DNA of 42,721 bases from Wenzhouxiangellaceae bacterium (GTDB lineage: Bacteria; Pseudomonadota; Gammaproteobacteria; Xanthomonadales; Wenzhouxiangellaceae). The position numbers were made by a program, and so were the translations under genes. The stretch lies in NCBI GenBank assembly GCA_007695005.1, contig REEQ01000047.1:1-42721 (forward strand), read 5' to 3'. Each line of letters starts with the position of its first letter. Position 1 is the first letter of the stretch. Positions 9,993-17,578 of this stretch are shown here, in pieces. The notes under the pieces are model-generated. The model saw only the letters and a program-made list of their open reading frames with translations, searched no databases and was not told the DNA's origin.

Positions 9993-12086
9993 ATGAAGAA
10001 TTCGCTGGGTGCGGTCTTGCTGGCCGCGGTTTTTGTTTCGGGGTCGGTCATGGCCAATGACGATCCATTCCTCTGGCTGGAGGAAATCGAAGGTGACACG
10101 GCCCTCGAGTGGGCGCGTGAACAGAATGAGCGCTCGGAGGCTTTTCTTCGCGCTCATCCCTTGTTTGAAGAGCTGCACAAGCGCAATCTCGAGATTCTGA
10201 CATCAGAAGACCGCATCGCCTTTCCCTCGTTGATGGGCGGGCAGATTTTCAATTTCTGGCGCGACGCCAACCATGTGCGTGGCATCTGGCGGGTGACTAC
10301 GCGCGAGAATTTTCGCGATCCGCGGCCTGAATGGGACGTCATCATCGACGTCGATCAACTTGCTGCCGAGGAGGAGCAGAACTGGGTCTGGGCCGGCGCC
10401 AATTGTCGCTACCCGGATTACGATCGCTGCCTGGTCGGCCTGTCGATCGGCGGTGCCGATGCAGCGGTGCGTCGCGAGTTCGATATGGAAAGCCGCAGTT
10501 TCGTCGAAGACGGGTTCGTGCTTCCGGAATCCAAGAGCTACATCAGCTGGCGCGATCGCGACAGCGTCTTTTTCGGCCCGGCCTTCGAGCCCGAGCAGAT
10601 GACGACCTCCGAATACGCGCGCAAAGTCTACATTTGGCGACGGGGCACGCCGAGGGAAGAAGCAGAGCTGGTGTTCGAAGGCCAGCGCGAGGACGTGCTT
10701 GTCTGGGGCTCGCGGCTCTGGGACGGAGATACAGCCTGGGACGTGATCATACGCCTGCCCACCTTCTTTACCCGTGAGTACCATGTCCTTCGGGATGGTC
10801 AGACGGTCCGGGTCGACGTGCCGGGCGATGCGAACCTGGCCGGTATCATTGGCGGCCAATTGCTGGTCGAGCTGCGCTCGGACTGGACTCCAGGTGATAC
10901 CACCTTTGTTCAGGGTGCGCTGCTGGCCGCGGACATGGAGTCGGTGCTGGCCGGTGAGCCGAGCTTCGAACTGCTGTTCGCGCCGAATGAGCGCCAGGCC
11001 GTCAATGGCGTATCCACGACGCAGAACACGGTGATCGTGTCGATCCTCGAGGATGTGATCGGGCAGTTCGTCCGCTTCACGCGCACCGAAGATGGCTGGC
11101 AGCAGACGCGCCTGGATATTCCGGCCAGTGGCACCCTGAACGTGGTCACTACTGACGACCGCAGTGATGCGTTTTATTTCAACTACACTGATTTCCTGAC
11201 TCCGACACGTCTGTACGAAGCCGATGCAATGGCCGATACTCATCGCCAGATTCGCTCCGAGCCGTCGCGCTTCAACAAGGACGGGATGGAGGTTGAGCAG
11301 CATTTCGCCACCTCGGCAGATGGTGAGCGCATTCCCTATTTCATCGTCAAGCCGGCCGGCTTCGAGGCCAATGGCAGCAACCCGACCCTGATCGGTGCCT
11401 ACGGCGGCTTCGAAGTGGCACGCACGGCCTTCTACTCTGGAATCATCGGTTCCGGCTGGCTTGAGCGCGGCGGTGTTTATGTCCTGGCCAATATCCGTGG
11501 CGGCGGCGAGTTTGGTCCACGCTGGCACCAGGCCGCGCTGCGCGAAAATCGGCAGCGCGCGTTCGATGACCTGATCGCGGTGGCAGAGGATCTGATAGAA
11601 CGAGGCGTTACCTCACCACCGCATCTGGGCATCCAGGGCGGCTCCAACGGTGGTCTGCTGACCGGCGCAGTCATGGTCCAGCGCCCGGATCTGTTCAACG
11701 CCGTCATCATCCAGGTGCCGCTGCTGGACATGAAGCGCTACCACAAGCTGCTGGCCGGGGCCAGCTGGATGGCCGAGTATGGCAACCCGGATGACCCGGA
11801 AGACTGGGCCTTCATCAGTCAGTATTCGCCCTACCAGAAGCTGTCGGCCGAGGCCAACTACCCGAAGGCTTTCGTCACCACCTCGACCCGAGACGACCGC
11901 GTTCACCCTGGGCACGCCCGCAAGTTCGTCGCCCGGATGCTGGAGCAGGGCCACGAAGTGCTGTATTTCGAGAACATCGAGGGCGGCCACGGCGGCGCGG
12001 CGAATCTGGAGCAGTCGGCGTACATCAATGCCTTGATTCAGGCTTATCTGCACGAGCGCCTTGCAGGCGCCCGTGAAGATGGGTAA
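9993..12086 (+). CDS. Secreted prolyl oligopeptidase family (S9A) serine peptidase
   Basis: 697-residue peptidase expected to cut oligopeptides, probably after proline, in the periplasm or outside the cell. A signal peptide is visible (MKNSLGAVLLAAVFVSGSVMA, cut before NDDPFLWLEE). The N-terminal part (about 25-420) corresponds to the S9 propeller, and the C-terminal alpha/beta-hydrolase domain carries the catalytic triad: Ser551 in GIQGGSNGGLL, Asp634 (or 635) in STRDDRVHPGH and His666 in EGGHGGAA. The length is normal for secreted S9A enzymes. It stands alone between the UPF0324 gene and rpoH. Confidence 0.93.
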   Translation: MKNSLGAVLLAAVFVSGSVMANDDPFLWLEEIEGDTALEWAREQNERSEAFLRAHPLFEELHKRNLEILTSEDRIAFPSLMGGQIFNFWRDANHVRGIWRVTTRENFRDPRPEWDVIIDVDQLAAEEEQNWVWAGANCRYPDYDRCLVGLSIGGADAAVRREFDMESRSFVEDGFVLPESKSYISWRDRDSVFFGPAFEPEQMTTSEYARKVYIWRRGTPREEAELVFEGQREDVLVWGSRLWDGDTAWDVIIRLPTFFTREYHVLRDGQTVRVDVPGDANLAGIIGGQLLVELRSDWTPGDTTFVQGALLAADMESVLAGEPSFELLFAPNERQAVNGVSTTQNTVIVSILEDVIGQFVRFTRTEDGWQQTRLDIPASGTLNVVTTDDRSDAFYFNYTDFLTPTRLYEADAMADTHRQIRSEPSRFNKDGMEVEQHFATSADGERIPYFIVKPAGFEANGSNPTLIGAYGGFEVARTAFYSGIIGSGWLERGGVYVLANIRGGGEFGPRWHQAALRENRQRAFDDLIAVAEDLIERGVTSPPHLGIQGGSNGGLLTGAVMVQRPDLFNAVIIQVPLLDMKRYHKLLAGASWMAEYGNPDDPEDWAFISQYSPYQKLSAEANYPKAFVTTSTRDDRVHPGHARKFVARMLEQGHEVLYFENIEGGHGGAANLEQSAYINALIQAYLHERLAGAREDG

Positions 12087-12094
12087 AGGGGATA

Positions 12095-12135
12095 GGGAAA
12101 CGGGACAGGCTCTTGATTCACTTTTCCCGTTTCCC
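12095..12135. repeat. Perfect 11-bp inverted repeat after the S9 peptidase gene
   Basis: GGGAAACGGGA (12095-12105) pairs perfectly with TCCCGTTTCCC (12125-12135) across a 19-base loop, 8 bases after the stop codon. The hairpin could end or stabilise the peptidase transcript, although it is followed by C-rich sequence rather than a T-run. The same CCCGTTTCCC core occurs once more between pyrD and the ALDH gene (26735-26744). Confidence 0.5.
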
Positions 12136-12218
12136 GCTCCCCCGTCGTCGGGAACTAGCCGTCTTCTGCACAGTCGAAGGCGGGGAAGCAAACAAGTACC
12201 AGATCACTCCCAATTCAC

Positions 12219-12247
12219 TTGAGGAGTGCAAGATCTGGCACAATAAA
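12219..12247 (+). promoter_or_regulatory. Candidate sigma-70 promoter for rpoH
   Basis: TTGAGG (12219-12224), a 17-base spacer and AATAAA (12242-12247, 4 of 6 matches to TATAAT) lie 25 bases before the rpoH start codon. Predicted transcription would start near 12254, giving a leader of under 20 bases. The call rests on hexamer matches only. Confidence 0.4.
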
Positions 12248-12271
12248 GGGTTGGATTAGAAGGAGTTCTAC

Positions 12272-13132
12272 ATGGGCAATCATCTCGTTCCAAGTCATCT
12301 GCTTGCACCGGCGGGAACGGGCTCCCTGGATGCCTACATCCAGGAAGTCAACAAAATCCCGGTCCTGAGCCTGGAGGAGGAGCAGGATCTTGCTCGTCGG
12401 TTCCGCGACGAGGAAGATCTGGATGCGGCCCGGTTGATGGTCATGTCGCACCTGCGTTTCGTCGTGCACGTGGCCCGCGGTTATGCCGGCTACGGTCTGC
12501 AGTTGGGTGACTTGGTACAGGAAGGCAACATTGGCCTGATGAAGGCTGTCAAGCGCTTTGACCCGGACCAGGGCGTGCGCCTGGTGTCCTTTGCCGTCCA
12601 CTGGATCCGCGCCGAAATACACGAATTCATCCTGCGCAACTGGCGCATCGTCAAGGTCGCCACGACCAAGGCCCAGCGCAAGCTGTTTTTCAACCTGCGC
12701 CGCCAGAAAAAGCGCCTGGGCTGGTTGAATCAGGCCGAAGTCAATCGCGTGGCCGAGGAGTTGGGCGTCAAGCCAGAGGTGGTAACTGAAATGGAATCGC
12801 GCCTGTCCGGTCAGGATATCGGCTTCGACCTGACCAACGACGATGACGATTCCAGTAGTTATGTGGCGCCGGCAGCCTACCTTGAAGGGCTGACCGTGTC
12901 TCCCGACGAGGCGGCCGAGGCCGAAGACTGGGAGCAGCATCACCACAATCTGCTGTTTGACGGCATCGAGAATCTGGACGATCGCTCGAGGGACATCATT
13001 CAAAGCCGCTGGCTGCTTGATCCGAAGTCGACCTTGCAGGAGCTCGCCGACAAGTATGGTGTCTCCGCCGAGCGGATCCGCCAGCTTGAAGCGGTCGCCC
13101 TGAAAAAGCTCAAGGCCCGTTTCGAGGCTTGA
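12272..13132 (+). CDS. rpoH: RNA polymerase heat-shock sigma factor RpoH (sigma-32)
   Basis: 286-residue sigma factor that directs RNA polymerase to heat-shock promoters. The N-terminus [21 protein letters not shown], region 2 ([35 protein letters not shown]) and region 4 ([20 protein letters not shown]) are intact. The RpoH box QRKLFFNLR distinguishes it from RpoD and RpoS. The ATG at 12272 follows AAGGAG with a good spacer. It is a single-gene unit with its own candidate promoter and an intrinsic terminator. It does not sit beside ftsYEX, its common gammaproteobacterial neighbourhood. Confidence 0.96.
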   Translation: MGNHLVPSHLLAPAGTGSLDAYIQEVNKIPVLSLEEEQDLARRFRDEEDLDAARLMVMSHLRFVVHVARGYAGYGLQLGDLVQEGNIGLMKAVKRFDPDQGVRLVSFAVHWIRAEIHEFILRNWRIVKVATTKAQRKLFFNLRRQKKRLGWLNQAEVNRVAEELGVKPEVVTEMESRLSGQDIGFDLTNDDDDSSSYVAPAAYLEGLTVSPDEAAEAEDWEQHHHNLLFDGIENLDDRSRDIIQSRWLLDPKSTLQELADKYGVSAERIRQLEAVALKKLKARFEA

Positions 13133-13163
13133 TCCGTCGGCCTGATCGTCGATTTTGCATACC

Positions 13164-13195
13164 AACCCCGGTCTCAAAGGCCGGGGTTTTGTTTT
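13164..13195 (+). terminator. Intrinsic terminator of rpoH
   Basis: AACCCCGG (13164-13171) pairs with CCGGGGTT (13181-13188) across a 9-base loop and is followed by TTGTTTT. It lies 31 bases after the rpoH stop. The T-run is on the plus strand only, so it serves rpoH rather than the converging lanM. Confidence 0.88.
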
Positions 13196-13211
13196 CTGGC
13201 AGCAGTCAGCT

Positions 13212-16070
13212 TCAGGGGGATACTTTCAGGATAAGCGGATCCGGCCAGTCAGGCTGCTCAAGCATCAATAGCCCATAAGCGATTCCGGCCATGCCGGCCA
13301 TCAGGCCGTAAACTTCTCTGCGCGGTTGACTGCCGCAGATCACTTCGCCCTGGTTGATTTCGGCAAGCATGTCGCTGATGGCATGCTCCAGGTCAATCGC
13401 CGCTGTCGAGCTCGGCCAGTGGCGACGCAAGCGCCTGAGCATCAGCAGGTTGCCAAGCCGGCCATGGCAAAGACTGTCATTGTCGCTGCGAAAATGCAGG
13501 CAGGCACCGGGCATCGCCCGGATCAACTCATTCGGTGCAACGGTTCCCATTGCTGCTTGTTGTTCCGACCAGGCCAGGCCGACGCCCAGCGTGCCTCGGC
13601 ACCAGGCCTCTCCGCAGCCGTCAACGGCGCCACCGTGTTGCCAGTCATGCTGGCGCTGCTCAAATCGGGCGGCCTGGGCCAGGAGTTCCGGGATGTCGGC
13701 CGCGGGGTCGATGGTTTGCAGCCTGGCCAGCGCCATGCGGATGCCGCTGCTGCCGTGAGCCATGCCGGTCAGTGGACGTCGATCGGCCTCGGTACATGAC
13801 GGCCAGGCGGCGCCATCATCCGATGCCAGCTGGGCCGCCGTCAGCCGTCGACGAGCCAGTCGGGCGCATTCAAGCGCGGATGGATCGCCGCTCATTCGAT
13901 AAAGCTCCAGTGCTGCGAGCAGCCCGCCGGCACAGCCGGCCATGAGATCCATCCGGCTTTCGCTGAGCAATGCTTGATGCAGCAGTGGCAGCAGGGTGCG
14001 TGCGCGTTCGACCCAGACGGGCTCGTCGAGCAGTCTGGCGCTGGCGCACAGGGTAAAGATCTGGCCGCCCAGGCCTGCGTGGCCGCCGGCCCCGCTCTGC
14101 GCCATGGTGTCGGCTGGCAGGTCCAGATTGTCCTGCAACAGGGTTCTGGCCCGGGACGCCCAGTGCTGTCCGCTGCCTGCTGCAGCCAGTCCGGCAAACA
14201 GCAGGGCGAGGCCGCTTGTGCCCTTTTCCAGGCTGTAGTCAATGCGCGACAGGCTGGCATAAGTGCCGTTGTGATTGGCTTCGAACCAGTGGCCGCGGGT
14301 GGCAGCGTCGAGAATCAACTGGCCCAGGGCCTGCGCAGTTGTACGGCAGCTGGGTGACCGGGCAGGGGTCGGGGGTAGCCTGGGCGGCTTGAATTCAGCA
14401 AAGCTCTCCTCGATAAGGCGCAGCTGCCGCGCCAGGTCGGCTTCGTTCATTTGCGCCAGCCGCTGCGCTGGCGCATTTTCCGAGCCGGGCGGAAAAAACG
14501 CCGGTGCCAGCGGCTTGCCCTCCCAAAAAAGAGTACGCGAGCCGAGACGGGCGCCGAAGGCCGGCACATCACCTTTTTCCAGGCTGCTGCGCTCTGCCGG
14601 AATCAGCGCTTCGATTCCCGGGCAATGCGGGGTGGCGAGCTCGAGCTTGTCCAGCATGCCTGCTCGCTGCTCGGGTCTGGCCAGGCCAGCTGGGCTGTTG
14701 AGCGCCATCAGTAGCTGACTGTAGTGATGGGTGGTGCGCGGCAGGATACGCACGCTTTGATCCTTCAGCCGCTTCAGTAGCTGCTGCTGAAACCGTCTGG
14801 CTCGGCATGGTTCGAGCAGGGCTCGATAGCCATGCTCATATCCGCGCGCCAGCGCGGTGCCCAGCCTGCGCCAGTCCGGTGTCGAATCGGGCCGAAACGG
14901 CGAGTGTGCTGTGGCGGTGATGCGGTCAACGCGCACGGCCTGCAGTAGGCCTTCAGCGTCGACCTCGCCCTGCCAGTGCTGCTCGGTGATGTGTGGCCCG
15001 GTCGCAATCCCGGCCCGATTAAGCGTCGGGCTGCCCCTGCTTACGATCGTCCACGGCAGCAGGCCGGTACCAAGCACGGTGGCGAAGTGGCTGCGCGTTG
15101 CCTGGTCATACCAGGGCAGGTCAAGCCCGACGAAGACCTCACAGTCGATCATCACTGGTTCGTCGCCGACGGCAATCACGTTTTCCGAGTGCAGATCACC
15201 GACACCCATGGCATGAGCGAGGGCCAGCTGAAGGCCGAAGCGCTGAAAATATCGTTCCAGCGCGGCATCGTCTTTTGCCGCTTGCCGAACGATTGTCTGC
15301 ATCCAGCCATGGCTGTTGCAGTCCAGTAGCGCGGGCTGCTGACTCAGTGGATCTCCGGTCTGCTGCGTCAGCTCGCCCAGCGCCCACTGCCAGGTGGCCT
15401 CCATGCCGAGACTGCGAGGCTTGTACACCAGGCTGTGGCCACCCTCGAATTCCAGCAGCAGCGGGTGGCGACCGCGATCATGGCTTTCTTCCCCCAGCGC
15501 CCTGATCCCGATCAGTCTTTGGTCATCCCTGGTCAAGCCCAGCTGGGTCAGCTGGTCCCGGTCTTGCTGGAAATGACGGACAGCATCTGCAATCGCCGAG
15601 GCCAGAAGGTTCAGACGCGCCTGCAGCAGCGAGTCCAGCTCAGGATAGGCGCAGGCCAGCCACTCGTAGCCGTGCTCGCGCACCGTTAGTTCGATCTGCT
15701 CCGGTGACATGGTGTTGAGCGTTTCCGCGCCAGCGGTGGCCAGGGTCTGGAACAGCTTCAGGATGGCCAGGCTGAGGCTGCGAACGCTGGATTCAGTAAG
15801 TAACTCGCACAAATGTTGTTCAAGGCTGGCGAGGTTGACTATGGCCTTTGCTTTCGCGTCAGATCGTAGCCTGTCCGTCAGCAGCTTGAGCTGTACCTGA
15901 ATACGCTGGCCGAAAGCGGCGGTTGCGAGTGAAGCATAGTTGTCGGCGAAGTGGCCTGCCAGGCTGCACTTTTCCGCGTTTTCGGAAGGCTCGACGCACG
16001 AAGGGTGCCGGAGTGGGGATTCGATGCTGTTCAAGTGGGGCTTTGTTCCAAGGCGCGAATTGCCGGTCAT
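13212..16070 (-). CDS. lanM: Class II lanthipeptide synthetase LanM
   Basis: 952-residue bifunctional enzyme that dehydrates Ser/Thr in the precursor core and then adds Cys thiols to form (methyl)lanthionine rings, in the cytoplasm. The dehydratase half has a lipid-kinase-like fold with LVYKPRSLG (Lys217), MGVGDLHSENVI (Asp292, Asn297) and VMIDCEV (Asp309, Glu311). The C-terminal LanC-like cyclase half (from about 600) carries MAHGSSGI and all three zinc ligands: Cys824 in AWCRGTLG, and Cys868-His869 in LCHGRLGN. The length is typical, with no truncation. It follows lanA on the same strand after a 128-base gap holding a strong stem-loop. No clear ribosome binding site precedes the ATG at 16070. 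Its 3' end converges on rpoH. Confidence 0.96.
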   Translation of the reverse strand: MTGNSRLGTKPHLNSIESPLRHPSCVEPSENAEKCSLAGHFADNYASLATAAFGQRIQVQLKLLTDRLRSDAKAKAIVNLASLEQHLCELLTESSVRSLSLAILKLFQTLATAGAETLNTMSPEQIELTVREHGYEWLACAYPELDSLLQARLNLLASAIADAVRHFQQDRDQLTQLGLTRDDQRLIGIRALGEESHDRGRHPLLLEFEGGHSLVYKPRSLGMEATWQWALGELTQQTGDPLSQQPALLDCNSHGWMQTIVRQAAKDDAALERYFQRFGLQLALAHAMGVGDLHSENVIAVGDEPVMIDCEVFVGLDLPWYDQATRSHFATVLGTGLLPWTIVSRGSPTLNRAGIATGPHITEQHWQGEVDAEGLLQAVRVDRITATAHSPFRPDSTPDWRRLGTALARGYEHGYRALLEPCRARRFQQQLLKRLKDQSVRILPRTTHHYSQLLMALNSPAGLARPEQRAGMLDKLELATPHCPGIEALIPAERSSLEKGDVPAFGARLGSRTLFWEGKPLAPAFFPPGSENAPAQRLAQMNEADLARQLRLIEESFAEFKPPRLPPTPARSPSCRTTAQALGQLILDAATRGHWFEANHNGTYASLSRIDYSLEKGTSGLALLFAGLAAAGSGQHWASRARTLLQDNLDLPADTMAQSGAGGHAGLGGQIFTLCASARLLDEPVWVERARTLLPLLHQALLSESRMDLMAGCAGGLLAALELYRMSGDPSALECARLARRRLTAAQLASDDGAAWPSCTEADRRPLTGMAHGSSGIRMALARLQTIDPAADIPELLAQAARFEQRQHDWQHGGAVDGCGEAWCRGTLGVGLAWSEQQAAMGTVAPNELIRAMPGACLHFRSDNDSLCHGRLGNLLMLRRLRRHWPSSTAAIDLEHAISDMLAEINQGEVICGSQPRREVYGLMAGMAGIAYGLLMLEQPDWPDPLILKVSP

Positions 16071-16125
16071 GCTGATGGCCCGGCTCGAGTGGGCGCTGCG
16101 CCTGGCACGGCCACCGGGTTTGGAA

Positions 16126-16153
16126 TCGACAGGGCCCGGCTGGGCCCTGTCGA
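16126..16153 (-). promoter_or_regulatory. 12-bp stem-loop between lanA and lanM
   Basis: TCGACAGGGCCC (16126-16137) pairs perfectly with GGGCCCTGTCGA (16142-16153) around a 4-base loop, 45 bases past the lanA stop and 55 before the lanM start. On the transcribed minus strand it is followed by TTCCAAAC, a poor T-run, so it probably acts as a partial terminator or RNA-stabilising structure. That would give more precursor than enzyme transcript, as in many lantibiotic operons. Its role is inferred. Confidence 0.65.
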
Positions 16154-16198
16154 TGGTTCAGCCTGATGCGCCACGCCTTGCGCGGCGCGTCTTGCTGA

Positions 16199-16366
16199 TT
16201 ACTGGCAGATGATCCAGGTGCCGTCCGGGCACAGGGTGGCCGAGAACGGGTTCGGTTGACAACCGCCCATGCCGCAGCCGCCGCTGATGTTCTTCAGTGC
16301 GTCTTCGTCGATGGTGGCCGGAGCCTGGGCGTCATTCTGCATCATTTCAACGATTTTCTTTTCCAT
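16199..16366 (-). CDS. lanA: Lanthipeptide precursor peptide LanA (double-glycine leader)
   Basis: 55-residue peptide, the substrate of the adjacent LanM. The ATG at 16366 has an excellent ribosome binding site (AAAGGA, 8-base spacer). The leader (1-30) starts MEKKIVEMMQ, is acidic in its second half (IDEDALKN) and ends ISGG, the site cut by C39 peptidases; the exporter encoded at 18500 has such a domain. The predicted core (31-55) contains Cys at core positions 1, 6, 16 and 24, Ser at 12 and Thr at 14 and 20, in blocks CGMGGC, SATLC and TWIIC. Likely rings are Ser12 or Thr14 to Cys16 and Thr20 to Cys24; Cys1 and Cys6 lie before every dehydratable residue and may form a disulfide. No close relative is recognised from memory. 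The activity of the product is unknown. Confidence 0.94.
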   Translation of the reverse strand: MEKKIVEMMQNDAQAPATIDEDALKNISGGCGMGGCQPNPFSATLCPDGTWIICQ

Positions 16367-16600
16367 GATTGATTTCCTTTTTGTTGCGTTTGATTTGCCC
16401 CAGATGGGGCGGGAAGGGGCTGATTGTCAGCACCCGAGGGGTAAGGGGCGCCAGGGCGCCCTGGTACACGCGCTCCCAACGCGTCGTGTTCCGCGGTCAA
16501 GACCACAAGCTGATGGCTGGTCCTGCGGCTGGCAGCTTGGGTGTCTCATCAAGGCTGTTTCCGTCCCGGATCAACTTTTCTCGTCTTTAGGCTGAGAATT

Positions 16601-16630
16601 ATTCTAGACACCGTTTGCGGCTAGAGTCAA
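16601..16630 (-). promoter_or_regulatory. Candidate sigma-70 promoter for lanA-lanM
   Basis: On the minus strand, TTGACT (16630-16625) and TAGAAT (16606-16601) are separated by 18 bases; both hexamers match 5 of 6 consensus positions. Predicted transcription starts near 16594, leaving a leader of about 228 bases before lanA. Confidence 0.6.
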
Positions 16631-16651
16631 TAAGTATTGCCATGATTGACT
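16625..16651. promoter_or_regulatory. Inverted repeat joining the two divergent -35 elements
   Basis: AGTCAAT (16625-16631) and ATTGACT (16645-16651) form a perfect 7-bp dyad with a 13-base spacer; half-site centres are 20 bp apart, about two helical turns. Each arm is also the -35 region of one divergent promoter. It could be a shared operator for a dimeric regulator, or simply two facing -35 boxes. No regulator gene is present in the locus. Confidence 0.5.
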
Positions 16652-16675
16652 AACAATGTAAAGTGGATTTAGTAT
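16646..16675 (+). promoter_or_regulatory. Candidate sigma-70 promoter for the export/tailoring operon
   Basis: TTGACT (16646-16651), an 18-base spacer and TAGTAT (16670-16675, 4 of 6 matches) lie 39 bases before the first adaptor gene. An alternative pair, TTGCCA with TAAAGT (16-base spacer), overlaps it. Confidence 0.5.
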
Positions 16676-16714
16676 GCTTAATCCAGCCAGAGAAGCAAAT
16701 AAATCTCACATCAA

Positions 16715-17578
16715 ATGGGAACTTTCGAGGTTTTAAAAAGCCATGAGTGGCCTCTAGTAAAAAACTTCTTACCAGCAGTTGGGTTTTTGCTAGCTTCCAG
16801 CCTGACGGTTGCCGCTGTGGCAGACGATGAGCATTGGTTCGGGACTGTTTTCCCGGCTAAGGCGGTGTCGGTCAAGAGCGAACTCGATGGCATAGTCGAA
16901 AGCCTTGATGTCGTCATCGGCGAAATCGTTGCCAGCGGCCAGGCGCTCGCCAGCCTGGACATCGAGGAACTGACCACTCAGCTGACGCGATCAAGCGCCG
17001 AATTGCGCAGGGCCCAGGCGCAGGTAACCGAAGAAGAATCGATGGTGGAATTGCGCGACGCGGAGTTGCACCGTCGTCGTATCGCCGGTTTCAGCATTTC
17101 CCAGGAGGAGCTGGGCATGGCCGAGCAGCTTTTTGCTGCAGCGAAGGCGAAGCTGGCGGCGGCGCAGGCGCATCTGGAGGCTGTACAGGCCGATCATGAA
17201 CTGCTGTTGTTGACCCAGAGGCGCACGTTCATCGTTGCGCCGATTGATGGTGTTGTTCAAGAGCGCAGGGTTCGCGCCGGCGACCGGATTAGTGCTGGCG
17301 AGACCATGTTCGAGATCGTTTCACCCGACGATTTGTATGTCCGCTTCGCCATTCCGGAGCGCGCCAGGCAACCCGTCGAGCTTGGCCAAACCGTTTGGCT
17401 GGATGGCAGTGTTGCCGCCGAAGTGGTCGCCATCGCGCCCGGTGCCAACGCAGTGACTGGCTTGATCGTCGCCGAGGCTCGCCTGCAACAAGCAGCGCTC
17501 GATTTGCTGGGCCGCGGCGTGCGCGTCAGCCCGGAAAATTCCGAGCCCTTGTCGGGCTCGGGGTTGGTGCTCCAATGA
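16715..17578 (+). CDS. HlyD/RND-type periplasmic adaptor (first of two)
   Basis: 287-residue adaptor predicted to bridge the ABC exporter towards an outer-membrane channel. A hydrophobic signal segment (about 17-35) ends in AVA-DD, so the protein may be cleaved and periplasmic. A half-lipoyl motif (GIVESLDVVIGEIVASGQALASLD, split here at residues 54-77) precedes a long Ala/Glu/Leu-rich coiled coil (about 80-165), then the second half-lipoyl strand (VAPIDGVVQERRVRAGD) and a beta-barrel (about 205-250). There is no obvious C-terminal membrane-proximal domain. The start at 16715 lacks a good ribosome binding site. Its stop overlaps the next start by four bases (ATGA). Confidence 0.87.
   Translation: MGTFEVLKSHEWPLVKNFLPAVGFLLASSLTVAAVADDEHWFGTVFPAKAVSVKSELDGIVESLDVVIGEIVASGQALASLDIEELTTQLTRSSAELRRAQAQVTEEESMVELRDAELHRRRIAGFSISQEELGMAEQLFAAAKAKLAAAQAHLEAVQADHELLLLTQRRTFIVAPIDGVVQERRVRAGDRISAGETMFEIVSPDDLYVRFAIPERARQPVELGQTVWLDGSVAAEVVAIAPGANAVTGLIVAEARLQQAALDLLGRGVRVSPENSEPLSGSGLVLQ

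Larger units (their letters stand above)
16367..16714. other. 348-base intergenic control region between lanA and the export operon
   Basis: This is the only gene-free stretch above 300 bases. The right part (about 16590-16714) is AT-rich and holds two divergent candidate promoters joined by a dyad. The left part forms a 5' leader of about 228 bases for lanA, dense in self-complementary sequence: the palindrome CCAGGGCGCCCTGG (16451-16464), an ACACG/CGTGT hairpin just to its right, and GCCCC-AGAT-GGGGC (16397-16410) just before the lanA ribosome binding site. A 40-codon minus-strand frame (16427-16549) has no ribosome binding site and resembles nothing. Leader-mediated control of lanA is possible but unproven. 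Confidence 0.6.

Noticed and set aside
10203-11528. 441-codon minus-strand open frame opposite the S9 peptidase gene
   Set aside because: Antisense shadow of a peptidase with a complete catalytic triad.
16427-16549. 40-codon minus-strand frame in the lanA leader, considered as a second precursor or leader peptide
   Set aside because: It has no ribosome binding site, no GG motif and an Arg/Pro-rich sequence unlike a lanthipeptide leader.
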